Shown here: positions 1-5,832 of the stretch, in pieces
How the letters are laid out: every line of letters begins with the position of its first letter
Numbering within the stretch: position 1 is the first letter of the stretch
The notes under the pieces: generated by a model
Databases searched by the model: none
What the model was told of the DNA's origin: nothing
What the model saw: only the letters and a program-made list of their open reading frames with translations
Virus record (IMG/VR): IMGVR_UViG_3300049737_000147
Coordinates: 1-35,363 of that record
Origin: a virus
Direction: 5' to 3' (one strand)
DNA: 35,363 nt
Position numbers and translations under genes: made by a program

Positions 1-1701
1 AGGCTTTAGCAAAAAATCGTCTAGGTTTTTTACAACTGTTTTAATATTTAGTGATGCGGCTCCAAGCAACATTGACATACCAGATGCTGTACGAGTCATG
101 CTTTGTACGCCTGTCTGACCATGTGAATAACTAGGAATGCCTGTTTGTTCGTCTGCAAGCTGTCGGAACTTATCGAACATCATTAAATTTTCTTGAGATG
201 TGTTCGGAAACTTTAGACCATGAATTGCTTGGCCTTGCATTCCTGACTGACGCCTGAAGACTTTGCCCGGATAAATTTCCATGCTTTGTCCACCAACAAG
301 CATAGTCTCATCTACGTCAAAAATTACTGAGCCACTTAACGCCAGATTATCAATAGCCATTCTTGCATGACCATTCATAATCTGTTGACTATCATTCATG
401 TTTTCAGCAACGCCTACACCAAAGAAACTGTATGGGTTTCTCTCGTATGGGAATGCGTTGTAGGGAATACGATGTGGCGTAAAGGGATTAACAACAGCCC
501 TGAGTACAAGGCCATTACAAATCCAAGCATTAATTTGTATTTCATCAAGAATGTCTACCTCTTCTGGAAGTTCAATACCAACATCTTTAGCATACTCTGC
601 ATCCATTAAGCCCCAGTACTCAAGCACTTCAAAACGACTAGCACCCATATCTGCCATGCGTTGGTCGTCTTTTAATTCATACTCGTAGTCTTCTTCTGTG
701 TAGTTGGGGCCAAGCATCATACAATCACGAATAGCATCTTCGTTAAAGTATGGCATTTTTCGTAAAGCTCTCAGTTGAGATTTGTTTAGCTTGTGTCGGT
801 GTACTATATACTCACACTCTTCAATAGATGTTGCATTAGGATCAGGAAAGAAATCCCAGACACTTACAAATTCAATGCGCGGTACACGAATAGAAACAGG
901 TGTATACTCACGACCTCCTTCATTATCTTCCCACGTATGTAAAGTCTTATTAAAATTAAACGGCCCTTTTACAATACCTGTACCAAAAAGAGCAGATTCA
1001 AAAATAGCGTTACGCATTTCAGTAGAACCACTAGACTCATCAATTTGATCGTGAATGAGTTTTTCCATATTCCTTGCGGCTTCTTTAGCCGGTGAAATTT
1101 CAGGAATATTTGGAATGGGGCTTGGGCCTTCAACAAATGTAACTTGATCACTTTTTTCAAAGTCTTCAAATATACCTTCACCACTAGTCAACCTAGCTCC
1201 GGGTTTTAGTACACGACCATCTCCAGCATAACCAACACCACCTTCTGGACGTTCTTCTTGCATAGGCGGTTGGGGGGTTGCGTTTGCTTCAATTCCGGGG
1301 GCGGCTTGATCATCAAGGTGCATATACTCACTAACGCCTTCGGGCAGTGGAGTATGTGCTACACCAATCGGAAACTTTCCTGTACCAAAGATTACGTCTA
1401 TTAGCTGTCCATAGGCGGCTAGTACTTTAGTCTTTGTAACTTTAATAAATACACGAGACTTTTCAGATTCTCTAAACTTTACGTTTTTAGGATATAGTCC
1501 ACGAAAATTATGATATGCAGTCATCCAACGATTTTCGTCAGAGTCTTTTGCTATTTTAGAATCTGTAAATCTTGCTTCAACAAGACCAGCAAGGTTTGAT
1601 TTAATCTGGGCATCTGCATTAATAGATAAACCATCTTCACCCTCTACTGGTTCAAAGTAAAGATTATTAGCACTATCAATTATTGTATTGTTTTCTGCCA
1701 T
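1..1701 (-). CDS. Portal protein, C-terminus cut off by window edge
   Basis: This reading frame is open from an ATG at 1701 down to base 1, giving 567 residues and no stop in the window. It is preceded by AGGA about 6 nt upstream. Its place two small genes after the large terminase, its size, and its content identify it as a podovirus-type portal: the dodecameric ring at the capsid vertex through which DNA is packaged and ejected. The last visible part reads SYSHGQTGVQSMTRTASGMS and then a stretch on multiple copies of MLLGAAS and IKTVVKNLDDF, which is typical of portals of marine podovirus-like phages. The N-terminal third carries an acidic, Pro/Gly-rich segment (around residues 145-200) that looks like a disordered insert. 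Other portal families are unlikely given this motif and context. The missing C-terminus, and the capsid genes expected after it, lie to the left of the window. Confidence 0.85.
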   Translation of the reverse strand, partial: MAENNTIIDSANNLYFEPVEGEDGLSINADAQIKSNLAGLVEARFTDSKIAKDSDENRWMTAYHNFRGLYPKNVKFRESEKSRVFIKVTKTKVLAAYGQLIDVIFGTGKFPIGVAHTPLPEGVSEYMHLDDQAAPGIEANATPQPPMQEERPEGGVGYAGDGRVLKPGARLTSGEGIFEDFEKSDQVTFVEGPSPIPNIPEISPAKEAARNMEKLIHDQIDESSGSTEMRNAIFESALFGTGIVKGPFNFNKTLHTWEDNEGGREYTPVSIRVPRIEFVSVWDFFPDPNATSIEECEYIVHRHKLNKSQLRALRKMPYFNEDAIRDCMMLGPNYTEEDYEYELKDDQRMADMGASRFEVLEYWGLMDAEYAKDVGIELPEEVDILDEIQINAWICNGLVLRAVVNPFTPHRIPYNAFPYERNPYSFFGVGVAENMNDSQQIMNGHARMAIDNLALSGSVIFDVDETMLVGGQSMEIYPGKVFRRQSGMQGQAIHGLKFPNTSQENLMMFDKFRQLADEQTGIPSYSHGQTGVQSMTRTASGMSMLLGAASLNIKTVVKNLDDFLLKP

Positions 1702-1703
1702 GT

Positions 1704-1820
1704 TTATCCTATTGGTGTTAGGCTAACGAGAGAATAGATAAGTGTAAAACCTACAACAATACCTAGACTATAAATTCCATAAGTGTTTAGTGGTCGCCAA
1801 ACTTTAAAATTTCTTTTCAA
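1704..1820 (-). CDS. Small single-span membrane protein, TTG start
   Basis: A 38-codon gene lies between the beta-strand protein and the portal. It starts at TTG (1820) behind a clear AGGAG with 6 nt spacing, overlaps the end of the upstream gene by 17 nt, and its TAA is 2 nt before the portal ATG. The product begins MKRNFKVWRP, followed by a hydrophobic run YSLGIVVGFTLIYSLVSL, so a basic N-terminus followed by one membrane helix is expected. Function is unknown. A holin or small inner-membrane protein is possible from size and topology, but its place inside the packaging operon does not argue for lysis. The ribosome-binding site and snug fit between neighbours are the main reasons to call it real. 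Confidence 0.6.
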   Translation of the reverse strand: MKRNFKVWRPLNTYGIYSLGIVVGFTLIYSLVSLTPIG

Positions 1821-2088
1821 AAAATACTCCTGCGTAATTACCACGTTTTTCTACGCCAATTTTTAATTTATCATTTATGCTTTTACTTGCACTAACAGAA
1901 GAAGACCTATTACCAAACTTATCTGTAGATGCTTCACCACGAACTTGAAAACCTTTGCCTTTGTATGTAGCACCAACACCGGCTCTTTGATAATCATCAG
2001 ATCCTGATACAGAAGCAGATAAATCTAAATCTCCTACGCTTTTATGAGCTACTAAACTACCATTATTATAAGTATGTCTTTTCTTCAT
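1804..2088 (-). CDS. Beta-strand-rich small protein of unknown function
   Basis: The ATG at 2088 comes 1 nt after the large terminase stop; the longer frame reaching back into the terminase gene is not needed. The 94-residue product is made of alternating polar and hydrophobic residues, for example AGVGATYKGKGFQVRGEAS and KLKIGVEKRGNYAGVFFEKKF (read here in two parts), which is the pattern of amphipathic antiparallel beta strands. It ends in Phe, as bacterial outer-membrane beta-barrel proteins do, but there is no signal peptide. It could be a small virion or tail decoration protein, or a mimic of an outer-membrane strand set. I do not recognise a family. Translation is probably coupled to that of the terminase, since only a weak GGA precedes the ATG. 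Confidence 0.65.
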   Translation of the reverse strand: MKKRHTYNNGSLVAHKSVGDLDLSASVSGSDDYQRAGVGATYKGKGFQVRGEASTDKFGNRSSSVSASKSINDKLKIGVEKRGNYAGVFFEKKF

Positions 2089-2089
2089 A

Positions 2090-3772
2090 TTAGTATCCAA
2101 ACGTCCCATCTGCTGGTTGATAAATAGTCTCACGGTGTAATCGACGCATACGACTAAACGTATCGTCAATACGAGGTCTAGACATAATCAAATACCTCAA
2201 CGCATCATACGCATGGTCTGGTGCGTGGGTATTTACATCTTCAGGATTGCTTTTATCCAGAGGAATACTCTGTAGTTCGCGTATCAGGTTAGGACAAGTA
2301 TTAAATATTTGTAATTTGGGCCTTCCGCTTTGCTGAACTTTTAAGTATTCGTGGATTTGAATTTTTCCTGCAACTCTGTTTTTATCTGCTCGTCGTAGCT
2401 TATGTCCAGCTTTGACAAGCGTTTCTCCAACTGTTGGGCCTGTCTGCCCTGTGCGATTCCAACACGCTGTATCTAATACGCCCGGAACGCTCATTGGATC
2501 ATTTAGTTCCATTTCTGCTATTAAGTGCGCTAAGTCTGTAGCTAATAGTCCTTTACGATAAAGTTCTCTATATATTATTAACGTATTATCGTCTCGATCT
2601 ATTGCACCCCAAACACAAGCTGATTCTGAAGCGTATCCATAGTCAATGCCTTTTATGCGATCCCAGTTTATAGGAATTTCAAAAGGATCAATAATATGAA
2701 CATCTCTGTCGAACTCTGTGAAGGCCGCACCTTCTGCAACCTCCCAATCACCTTCTAGTAGCTGTCGTCGTTGCGTAGGTGGCAACGCCTTTAGCATCTG
2801 TTCATAACGACCATCATATGCTAGGTATGGATTATCTTCTAGCCTTGCTGGTATAAACTTACGGCTTAGGCCGTCTTCACCCTTAAATGATTCGTTAGGT
2901 GGTGAAGGAGTAATATATCTTTTCTTTACCCAATGCGCTCCAACACCACCGGGGTTAGCGGTACACCGCATATAAGGTATAATCTCTGGATCTGTTGTAC
3001 GCAGTCGTGAAGCCAAGTAGTTCCAAGAAAACTCTGTAGCTTGGTGCGTAATCTCATCAAATCCAATCCAACTATACGCTTGTCCTTGGTAGCGATAAAC
3101 ATCTGCATCTCTCTCCAAGAATCCAAATTCTATTTTAGCTCCAGACGGAAAGTTCCAGAGCTTCTCTACTTCTTTGTACTTACAACCGGGAAAGGCTTTC
3201 GGGTAGAGTTCACGAGATTTATCTATGAGTTCACGTAACTCTGGCATAGAACGCCGCAGGATTAATGCCCTATGCGCGGCCCGATGAGCATAACGAAGAG
3301 GGTCAACCAGCATCGCGTAGCTCTTGCCTCCACCAGCCGCACCACCATACAAAACATCAGTCTCAGAAGCGGCGAGAAAGTCAGTTTGTGGCCCAGTGTT
3401 AGGCTTAAAGATGACATTCTCTTCTGCGACAGTCCTTAACGCCTTGGGCAAATCATCCGTGGATGTTGTTGTAATTTTGCCTTCAGACTTTGCCTCAGTT
3501 CCTTCTAATTTATTTAAAGTACTCTTAGAAGTGTCAAGCGACCTTTTATAGTTTTCTAGCTTGGTGCGTACCTGCGCTAATCGTTTTTCTTTCTTTCGTA
3601 CAGTTTTCCTTGCGTCGATCTTGGCCTTGGTTTCGGAGTGGTAGTTGTAGCCTCGACCTGACGAACCTTTGGGTCTGCCAGTTTTCTTACGAGGTGTTCC
3701 ATCCTTTTTAAGTATAAAATCCCCGTTGTCGTCTCGCATATACGCATCAGGGTTTTCCTCCCAATCACTCAT
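2090..3772 (-). CDS. terL: Terminase large subunit
   Basis: This 560-aa protein is the ATP-driven DNA-packaging motor with a C-terminal RNase H-fold nuclease that cuts concatemers. Walker A is at residues 143-151 (GGAAGGGKS) and Walker B with catalytic Glu at about 236-240 (IGFDE). The nuclease domain begins with GIDYGY (375-380, Asp377), followed by Asp434 in GVLDTAC and Asp519/Asp523 in APDHAYDALRY. The first 110 residues are unusual: a GRPKGS AT-hook-like motif at 32-37 followed by a Lys/Arg-rich coiled-coil segment, before the ATPase proper. The gene overlaps the end of the upstream small gene by 8 nt and is followed directly by the beta-strand protein. Length fits terminases of podovirus-like phages. 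Confidence 0.95.
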   Translation of the reverse strand: MSDWEENPDAYMRDDNGDFILKKDGTPRKKTGRPKGSSGRGYNYHSETKAKIDARKTVRKKEKRLAQVRTKLENYKRSLDTSKSTLNKLEGTEAKSEGKITTTSTDDLPKALRTVAEENVIFKPNTGPQTDFLAASETDVLYGGAAGGGKSYAMLVDPLRYAHRAAHRALILRRSMPELRELIDKSRELYPKAFPGCKYKEVEKLWNFPSGAKIEFGFLERDADVYRYQGQAYSWIGFDEITHQATEFSWNYLASRLRTTDPEIIPYMRCTANPGGVGAHWVKKRYITPSPPNESFKGEDGLSRKFIPARLEDNPYLAYDGRYEQMLKALPPTQRRQLLEGDWEVAEGAAFTEFDRDVHIIDPFEIPINWDRIKGIDYGYASESACVWGAIDRDDNTLIIYRELYRKGLLATDLAHLIAEMELNDPMSVPGVLDTACWNRTGQTGPTVGETLVKAGHKLRRADKNRVAGKIQIHEYLKVQQSGRPKLQIFNTCPNLIRELQSIPLDKSNPEDVNTHAPDHAYDALRYLIMSRPRIDDTFSRMRRLHRETIYQPADGTFGY

Positions 3773-3989
3773 AGCGATCTACAATCTTTTTTAAACCAGT
3801 ATGAGATATAGTTCTATCTGTATCATACTCTAACCAAGTAGCCGCTTCACGTAAAGATAAAACTTTATTTTTAACGAGAGGAACGATTTTATTGAGAGCT
3901 TTTAGTTCTACTTCTATTTCCTCTAAGTGTTCACCATCTTCCATTAGTTTATAACCAAATGGGATGGTACTGCTACTACGCCTCTTCAT
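3765..3989 (-). CDS. Small helical DNA-binding-like protein between terminase genes
   Basis: This 74-aa protein has TIPFGYKLMEDGEHLEEIE near its N-terminus, then SLREAATWLEYDTDRTISH and a final GLKKIVDRYE. The arrangement (PFGY at the start, a helical linker, SLREAA-W-L, then a final helix) resembles the 'Recombinase' helical domain of large serine recombinases, but with no catalytic domain. It overlaps the small terminase by 14 nt and the large terminase by 8 nt, so the three are translationally coupled. It may help the terminase recognise DNA or act as a second small-terminase component. It is not an integrase. Confidence 0.7.
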   Translation of the reverse strand: MKRRSSSTIPFGYKLMEDGEHLEEIEVELKALNKIVPLVKNKVLSLREAATWLEYDTDRTISHTGLKKIVDRYE

Positions 3990-4368
3990 ATTGACCCTCT
4001 ATAACTACCTCCTGTTTGGCTGGTAGTATAAAGAGTCCGTTTGTATTCTGCAAGTTTACGTCTAGTTTATCTGTTTTAGATATGCCTACACGGTCTAGGA
4101 CTGTCTGTGCGGCCTGTAGACGGACGTTAGCTTGGGGTATGGGGTTAGTACTGTCCATAACCTCAACAAGCTTTAGAGAGGCTTTGGGGGCATTCTGAGC
4201 TAATATATTCTCAGCTAGTTCTATTATCTCTGTTTTAAGGGCTTTAACTACGGATGTATAAGAGCCTTCAGCATACCCCGCTAATTCTGCGGCACGTTTA
4301 GTATCACCATTGCAAGATACAAGGTTATCTAAAAACGATTGTTGCATTATAGTTAATTCTTTATTCAT
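3976..4368 (-). CDS. terS: Terminase small subunit
   Basis: This 130-aa protein opens with a helix-turn-helix-like segment (LTIMQQSFLDNLVSCNGDTK followed by RAAELAGYAEGSY), which is the DNA-recognition pattern of small terminases. A central helical region with ANVRLQAAQTVLDRVGISKT follows and would form the oligomerisation part. It is the first gene of the leftward operon, directly upstream of the large terminase. The perfect leftward promoter ends only about 8 nt before the ATG and there is no Shine-Dalgarno sequence, so the mRNA is probably leaderless or nearly so. An alternative ATG eight codons in (4347) has no ribosome-binding site either. Confidence 0.85.
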   Translation of the reverse strand: MNKELTIMQQSFLDNLVSCNGDTKRAAELAGYAEGSYTSVVKALKTEIIELAENILAQNAPKASLKLVEVMDSTNPIPQANVRLQAAQTVLDRVGISKTDKLDVNLQNTNGLFILPAKQEVVIEGQYEEA

Positions 4369-4376
4369 AACTATAC

Positions 4377-4405
4377 ATTATATAGGTGATATGGGGTTTT
4401 GTCAA
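4377..4405 (-). promoter_or_regulatory. Leftward sigma70 promoter, perfect consensus
   Basis: On the minus strand TTGACA (4405-4400) is followed after exactly 17 nt by TATAAT (4382-4377). Both boxes match consensus completely. Transcription would begin near 4370, essentially at the ATG of the small terminase (4368), which implies a leaderless message. Host RNA polymerase could read packaging genes from the very start of infection. Confidence 0.85.
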
Positions 4406-4446
4406 GTAGTGTTTATAGTATTTTATGGTATTATTTGGCATAAGTC

Positions 4447-4475
4447 TTGACAAAACAAGAATCCAAGTATATAAT
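4447..4475 (+). promoter_or_regulatory. Rightward sigma70 promoter, perfect consensus
   Basis: TTGACA (4447-4452), 17-nt spacer, TATAAT (4470-4475). Its -35 box is about 41 bp from that of the leftward promoter, back to back. The expected start near 4482 would put a small stem (GTAGCCC-acc-GGGTAC, 4483-4498) at the extreme 5' end of the transcript. The leader to the first gene would then be about 540 nt and packed with hairpins. Confidence 0.85.
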
Positions 4476-4603
4476 AGACTATGTAGCCCACCGGGTACAT
4501 ATACATTTGCATAGCCGCCTTTTACCTTTAAGGTCTTTGAAGTGGGGCGACAAACTGGTTGACATTCAGAATCTTTGAAAATGTAGAACTATGAGTATAT
4601 ATA

Positions 4604-4620
4604 GGGGGGATGGGGGGTGG
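4604..4620 (+). other. G-run, possible quadruplex
   Basis: GGGGGGATGGGGGGTGG is two runs of six G and a final GG in an otherwise AT-rich region, just upstream of the palindrome cluster. A G-quadruplex could form on the plus strand or in the leader RNA. Only the base composition is seen; no function is implied. Confidence 0.35.
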
Positions 4621-4627
4621 TCACCTG

Positions 4628-4874
4628 CCTAGCCCTTCAAAGCTTTGAAGGGCTAGGAAGCCTAGAATACTTTAAAGTCTTGCAGACTTTAAAGTATTCT
4701 AGAAATCTACCGCCAGAGTCTCTAAAGATCTCTAAGATCTTTAGAGACTCTGGTTGCCAGACTCAGAAATCTTTAAAAATCTTTAGAGATTTTTAAAGAT
4801 TTTTAAAAAATCTATAAAAATCAAAGATTTTTTTAGATTTCACAGGCGCGTGTTGTAAAAACCTTAAGGTTTTT
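4628..4874. repeat. Cluster of six long unrelated palindromes
   Basis: Six inverted repeats stand head to tail: 4628-4657 (30-nt perfect palindrome, no loop); 4662-4702 (19-bp arms, 3-nt loop TGC); 4713-4753 (19-bp arms, loop CTA); 4767-4802 (16-bp arms, loop TTAG); 4808-4840 (15-bp arms with one mismatch, loop AAA); and 4857-4874 (18-nt perfect palindrome). Their sequences differ, so they are not copies of one repeat; only the geometry is shared. They lie inside the presumed leader of the rightward operon and could form strong RNA hairpins or DNA cruciforms. Confidence 0.9.
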
Positions 4875-4894
4875 AAGCCTAGCCAAATCGCTTA

Positions 4895-4950
4895 GTACTT
4901 CAAAACTTTAAAACCCCTCACTTGTGAGGGTTTTAAAGTTTATGAAGTAC
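4895..4950. repeat. Leader hairpin, copy A
   Basis: Two 27-nt arms flank a TT loop, with one bulged C (CCCC against GGG) and one small internal mismatch. The central 31 nt (4907-4937) are identical to 5731-5761 in copy B. A run of A before the GC stem and TTTT after it would also suit a weak bidirectional terminator or attenuator. It ends 72 nt before the ATG of the first early gene. Confidence 0.85.
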
Positions 4951-5004
4951 TTAAAGGCCCTCCGAAGCCGCTTCAAGCCGAAGGCTTGTGGCAACCAAAA
5001 CTTA

Positions 5005-5019
5005 CAATTCGGAGAATTG
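5005..5019 (+). promoter_or_regulatory. Ribosome-binding site held in a small hairpin
   Basis: CAATTC-GGA-GAATTG places the GGAG Shine-Dalgarno (5011-5014) in the 3-nt loop and closing base of a 6-bp stem, 8 nt before the ATG at 5023. A second hairpin with a 3-nt loop lies just upstream (CAAGCC-GAA-GGCTTG, 4974-4988). The arrangement decides the start codon and could make initiation depend on folding or on a bound protein. Confidence 0.6.
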
Positions 5020-5022
5020 ACT

Positions 5023-5442
5023 ATGGCGAAGCCAGACTTCAGCAAGATCCCAGCCTCTAAAGAGGCTTCACCCCGACAGATCTCAGCGATTGCAAATCGC
5101 TTTGCGAAGCTAACGAATCCAGAGGATTCGTGGATGCTGACCAAGAAATACACCGCAGTTCTTTACAGATTCCAAAAGGAATCTGGGAAGAACTTGACTC
5201 ACGGCGACATCCAGAAGTTCTTCAAAGTCTCTAAAGTTCCTAAGAACTTTAGTGACTTGCTCAGTACCGCTGAAGAGACTCCAAAGGAGTCTCCAAAGCC
5301 TTCAAAGAAGGCTCCCACTAAGACTTCTACGAAGTCTTCCAAGACACCGCCAAAAGTCTCTGAGGCTTCAGAGCTAAAAGCTCTGAAGAAGCAAGTCGCA
5401 GACTTGACTGCCGCCGTCCAGTTACTTCTGAAGAACTCTTAA
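5023..5442 (+). CDS. Hairpin-saturated early gene, small basic protein, paralogue 1
   Basis: The product has 139 residues. The first 85 form a compact helical domain with RQISAIANRFAKL, YTAVLYRFQKESG, LTHGDIQKFFKVSKVPKNF as landmarks. The rest is a Lys/Ser/Thr/Pro-rich tail (around 90-115, histone-H1-like) ending in a predicted helix, LKALKKQVADLTAAVQLLLK, suited to coiled-coil pairing. The N-terminal domain is clearly related to the product of 5833-6096. I recognise no named family. A nucleic-acid-binding role is inferred from the basic tail. The start at 5023 has a good GGAG and matches the paralogue. The coding sequence itself carries eleven perfect inverted repeats, and the stop codon lies inside a 24-nt palindrome. 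It is the first gene after the rightward promoter and is followed by a strong terminator. Confidence 0.85.
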   Translation: MAKPDFSKIPASKEASPRQISAIANRFAKLTNPEDSWMLTKKYTAVLYRFQKESGKNLTHGDIQKFFKVSKVPKNFSDLLSTAEETPKESPKPSKKAPTKTSTKSSKTPPKVSEASELKALKKQVADLTAAVQLLLKNS

Positions 5443-5452
5443 GAGTTCTTCA
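5052..5452 (+). repeat. Eleven perfect inverted repeats inside one coding sequence
   Basis: Positions, with arm length and loop: 5052-5067 (7, loop AA), 5085-5101 (7, GCA), 5114-5130 (7, AGA), 5166-5185 (8, AAAA), 5231-5252 (9, CTAA), 5275-5293 (8, AAA), 5297-5313 (7, AAA), 5320-5338 (8, TAC), 5366-5388 (10, AAA), 5392-5406 (6, GCA), and 5429-5452 (12, no loop, contains the stop codon). All arms are perfectly complementary and no two hairpins share a sequence. The series continues the cluster upstream of the gene without a break. Confidence 0.92.
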
Positions 5453-5464
5453 AAGTCTTCAAAG

Positions 5465-5489
5465 ACCCCAGCTTTGCTGGGGTTTTTTT
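5465..5489 (+). terminator. Intrinsic terminator after the hairpin-saturated gene
   Basis: ACCCCAGC-TTT-GCTGGGGT forms an 8-bp GC-rich stem with a 3-nt loop, followed by seven T (5483-5489). It lies 22 nt after the stop codon and should end most transcripts from the early promoter, or act as an attenuator before the next gene. Confidence 0.9.
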
Positions 5490-5522
5490 ATTTATAAACC
5501 CTAAACTCTAAAGGAGTTTTGT

Positions 5523-5699
5523 ATGGAATTTGTTATTGAATATCGTGAATTTAGTTTTGCAGTTGGTATGTGGCATAGAGATAGTGATTTTTCAGATATT
5601 ACATTAGCACAACAAGCATACAATAAAAATGTTTTAGAGATGCCAGAACTTAATTGGCGTTTAATTATGGTAATTAAAGAGCACGATGCTCAAAATTAA
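5523..5699 (+). CDS. Small hypothetical protein, 58 aa
   Basis: The ATG at 5523 follows AAGGAG with 7 nt spacing, and the frame closes at TAA 5697-5699. The product begins MEFVIEYREFSFAVGMWHRD and ends in IKEHDAQN; it is acidic with strand-like N-terminal residues. No family recognised. It sits between the two paralogous basic-protein genes, after a terminator and before hairpin copy B. The strong ribosome-binding site supports it. Confidence 0.75.
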   Translation: MEFVIEYREFSFAVGMWHRDSDFSDITLAQQAYNKNVLEMPELNWRLIMVIKEHDAQN

Positions 5700-5702
5700 T
5701 TA

Positions 5703-5793
5703 ACCGACTGAGGCTTTAGGGATTCTTAGTTTTAAAACCCCTCACTTGTGAGGGTTTTAAAACTTAGAAGCCCTTAGAGGACTGCCAGCCGGT
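5703..5793. repeat. Leader hairpin, copy B
   Basis: The inner stem pairs 5730-5745 with 5748-5762 around a TT loop, again with one extra C on the left arm. Its central 31 nt are identical to copy A. Weaker pairing continues outwards to ACCG (5703) against CGGT (5793). After the hairpin both copies continue with a related spacer (CCAAAACTT ... TTGGAGG here; CCAAAACTT ... CGGAG in copy A) to a start codon about 70 nt downstream. This shows that leader and gene were duplicated together. Confidence 0.85.
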
Positions 5794-5832
5794 TCTCATC
5801 CACCCAAAACTTCATTGCACTTGGAGGTGCTT

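Larger units (their letters stand above)
4369..5022. other. Divergent control region without genes
   Basis: This 654-bp stretch separates the leftward packaging operon from the rightward early operon. It holds two divergent sigma70 promoters, a TTGACA box at 4559-4564 with only a poor -10 (TGTAGA at 4582-4587), two runs of six G, and from 4628 onwards an almost unbroken series of perfect palindromes. No credible ORF was found; the GTG-initiated upstream extension of the first early gene runs through a hairpin and is not used. This is also the best candidate in the window for a replication origin, but that is inference only. Confidence 0.8.

Noticed and set aside
2089-2169. Longer version of the beta-strand protein starting inside the terminase gene
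   Set aside because: The extra residues are the terminase's own 3' end in another frame; the ATG at 2088 directly after the stop is a better start.
3765-3989. Integrase or excisionase
   Set aside because: It resembles only the helical 'Recombinase' accessory domain and has no serine-recombinase catalytic residues; placement between terminase genes argues for a packaging role.
4559-4587. Second rightward promoter from TTGACA at 4559
   Set aside because: The -35 box is perfect but the best -10 at 17 nt is TGTAGA; too weak to list as a promoter next to the perfect one at 4447.
4924-5022. N-terminal extension of the first early gene from GTG at 4924
   Set aside because: It would start inside leader hairpin A, has no ribosome-binding site, and the paralogue supports the ATG at 5023 with its GGAG.
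4908-5153. Minus-strand 81-aa ORF over the control region and early gene
   Set aside because: It is a shadow produced by the hairpin symmetry (palindromes keep both strands similar) and has no supporting ribosome-binding site.
4628-5452. CRISPR array or a family of dispersed repeats
   Set aside because: The palindromes have different sequences and no direct repeats with spacers; only their geometry is shared.
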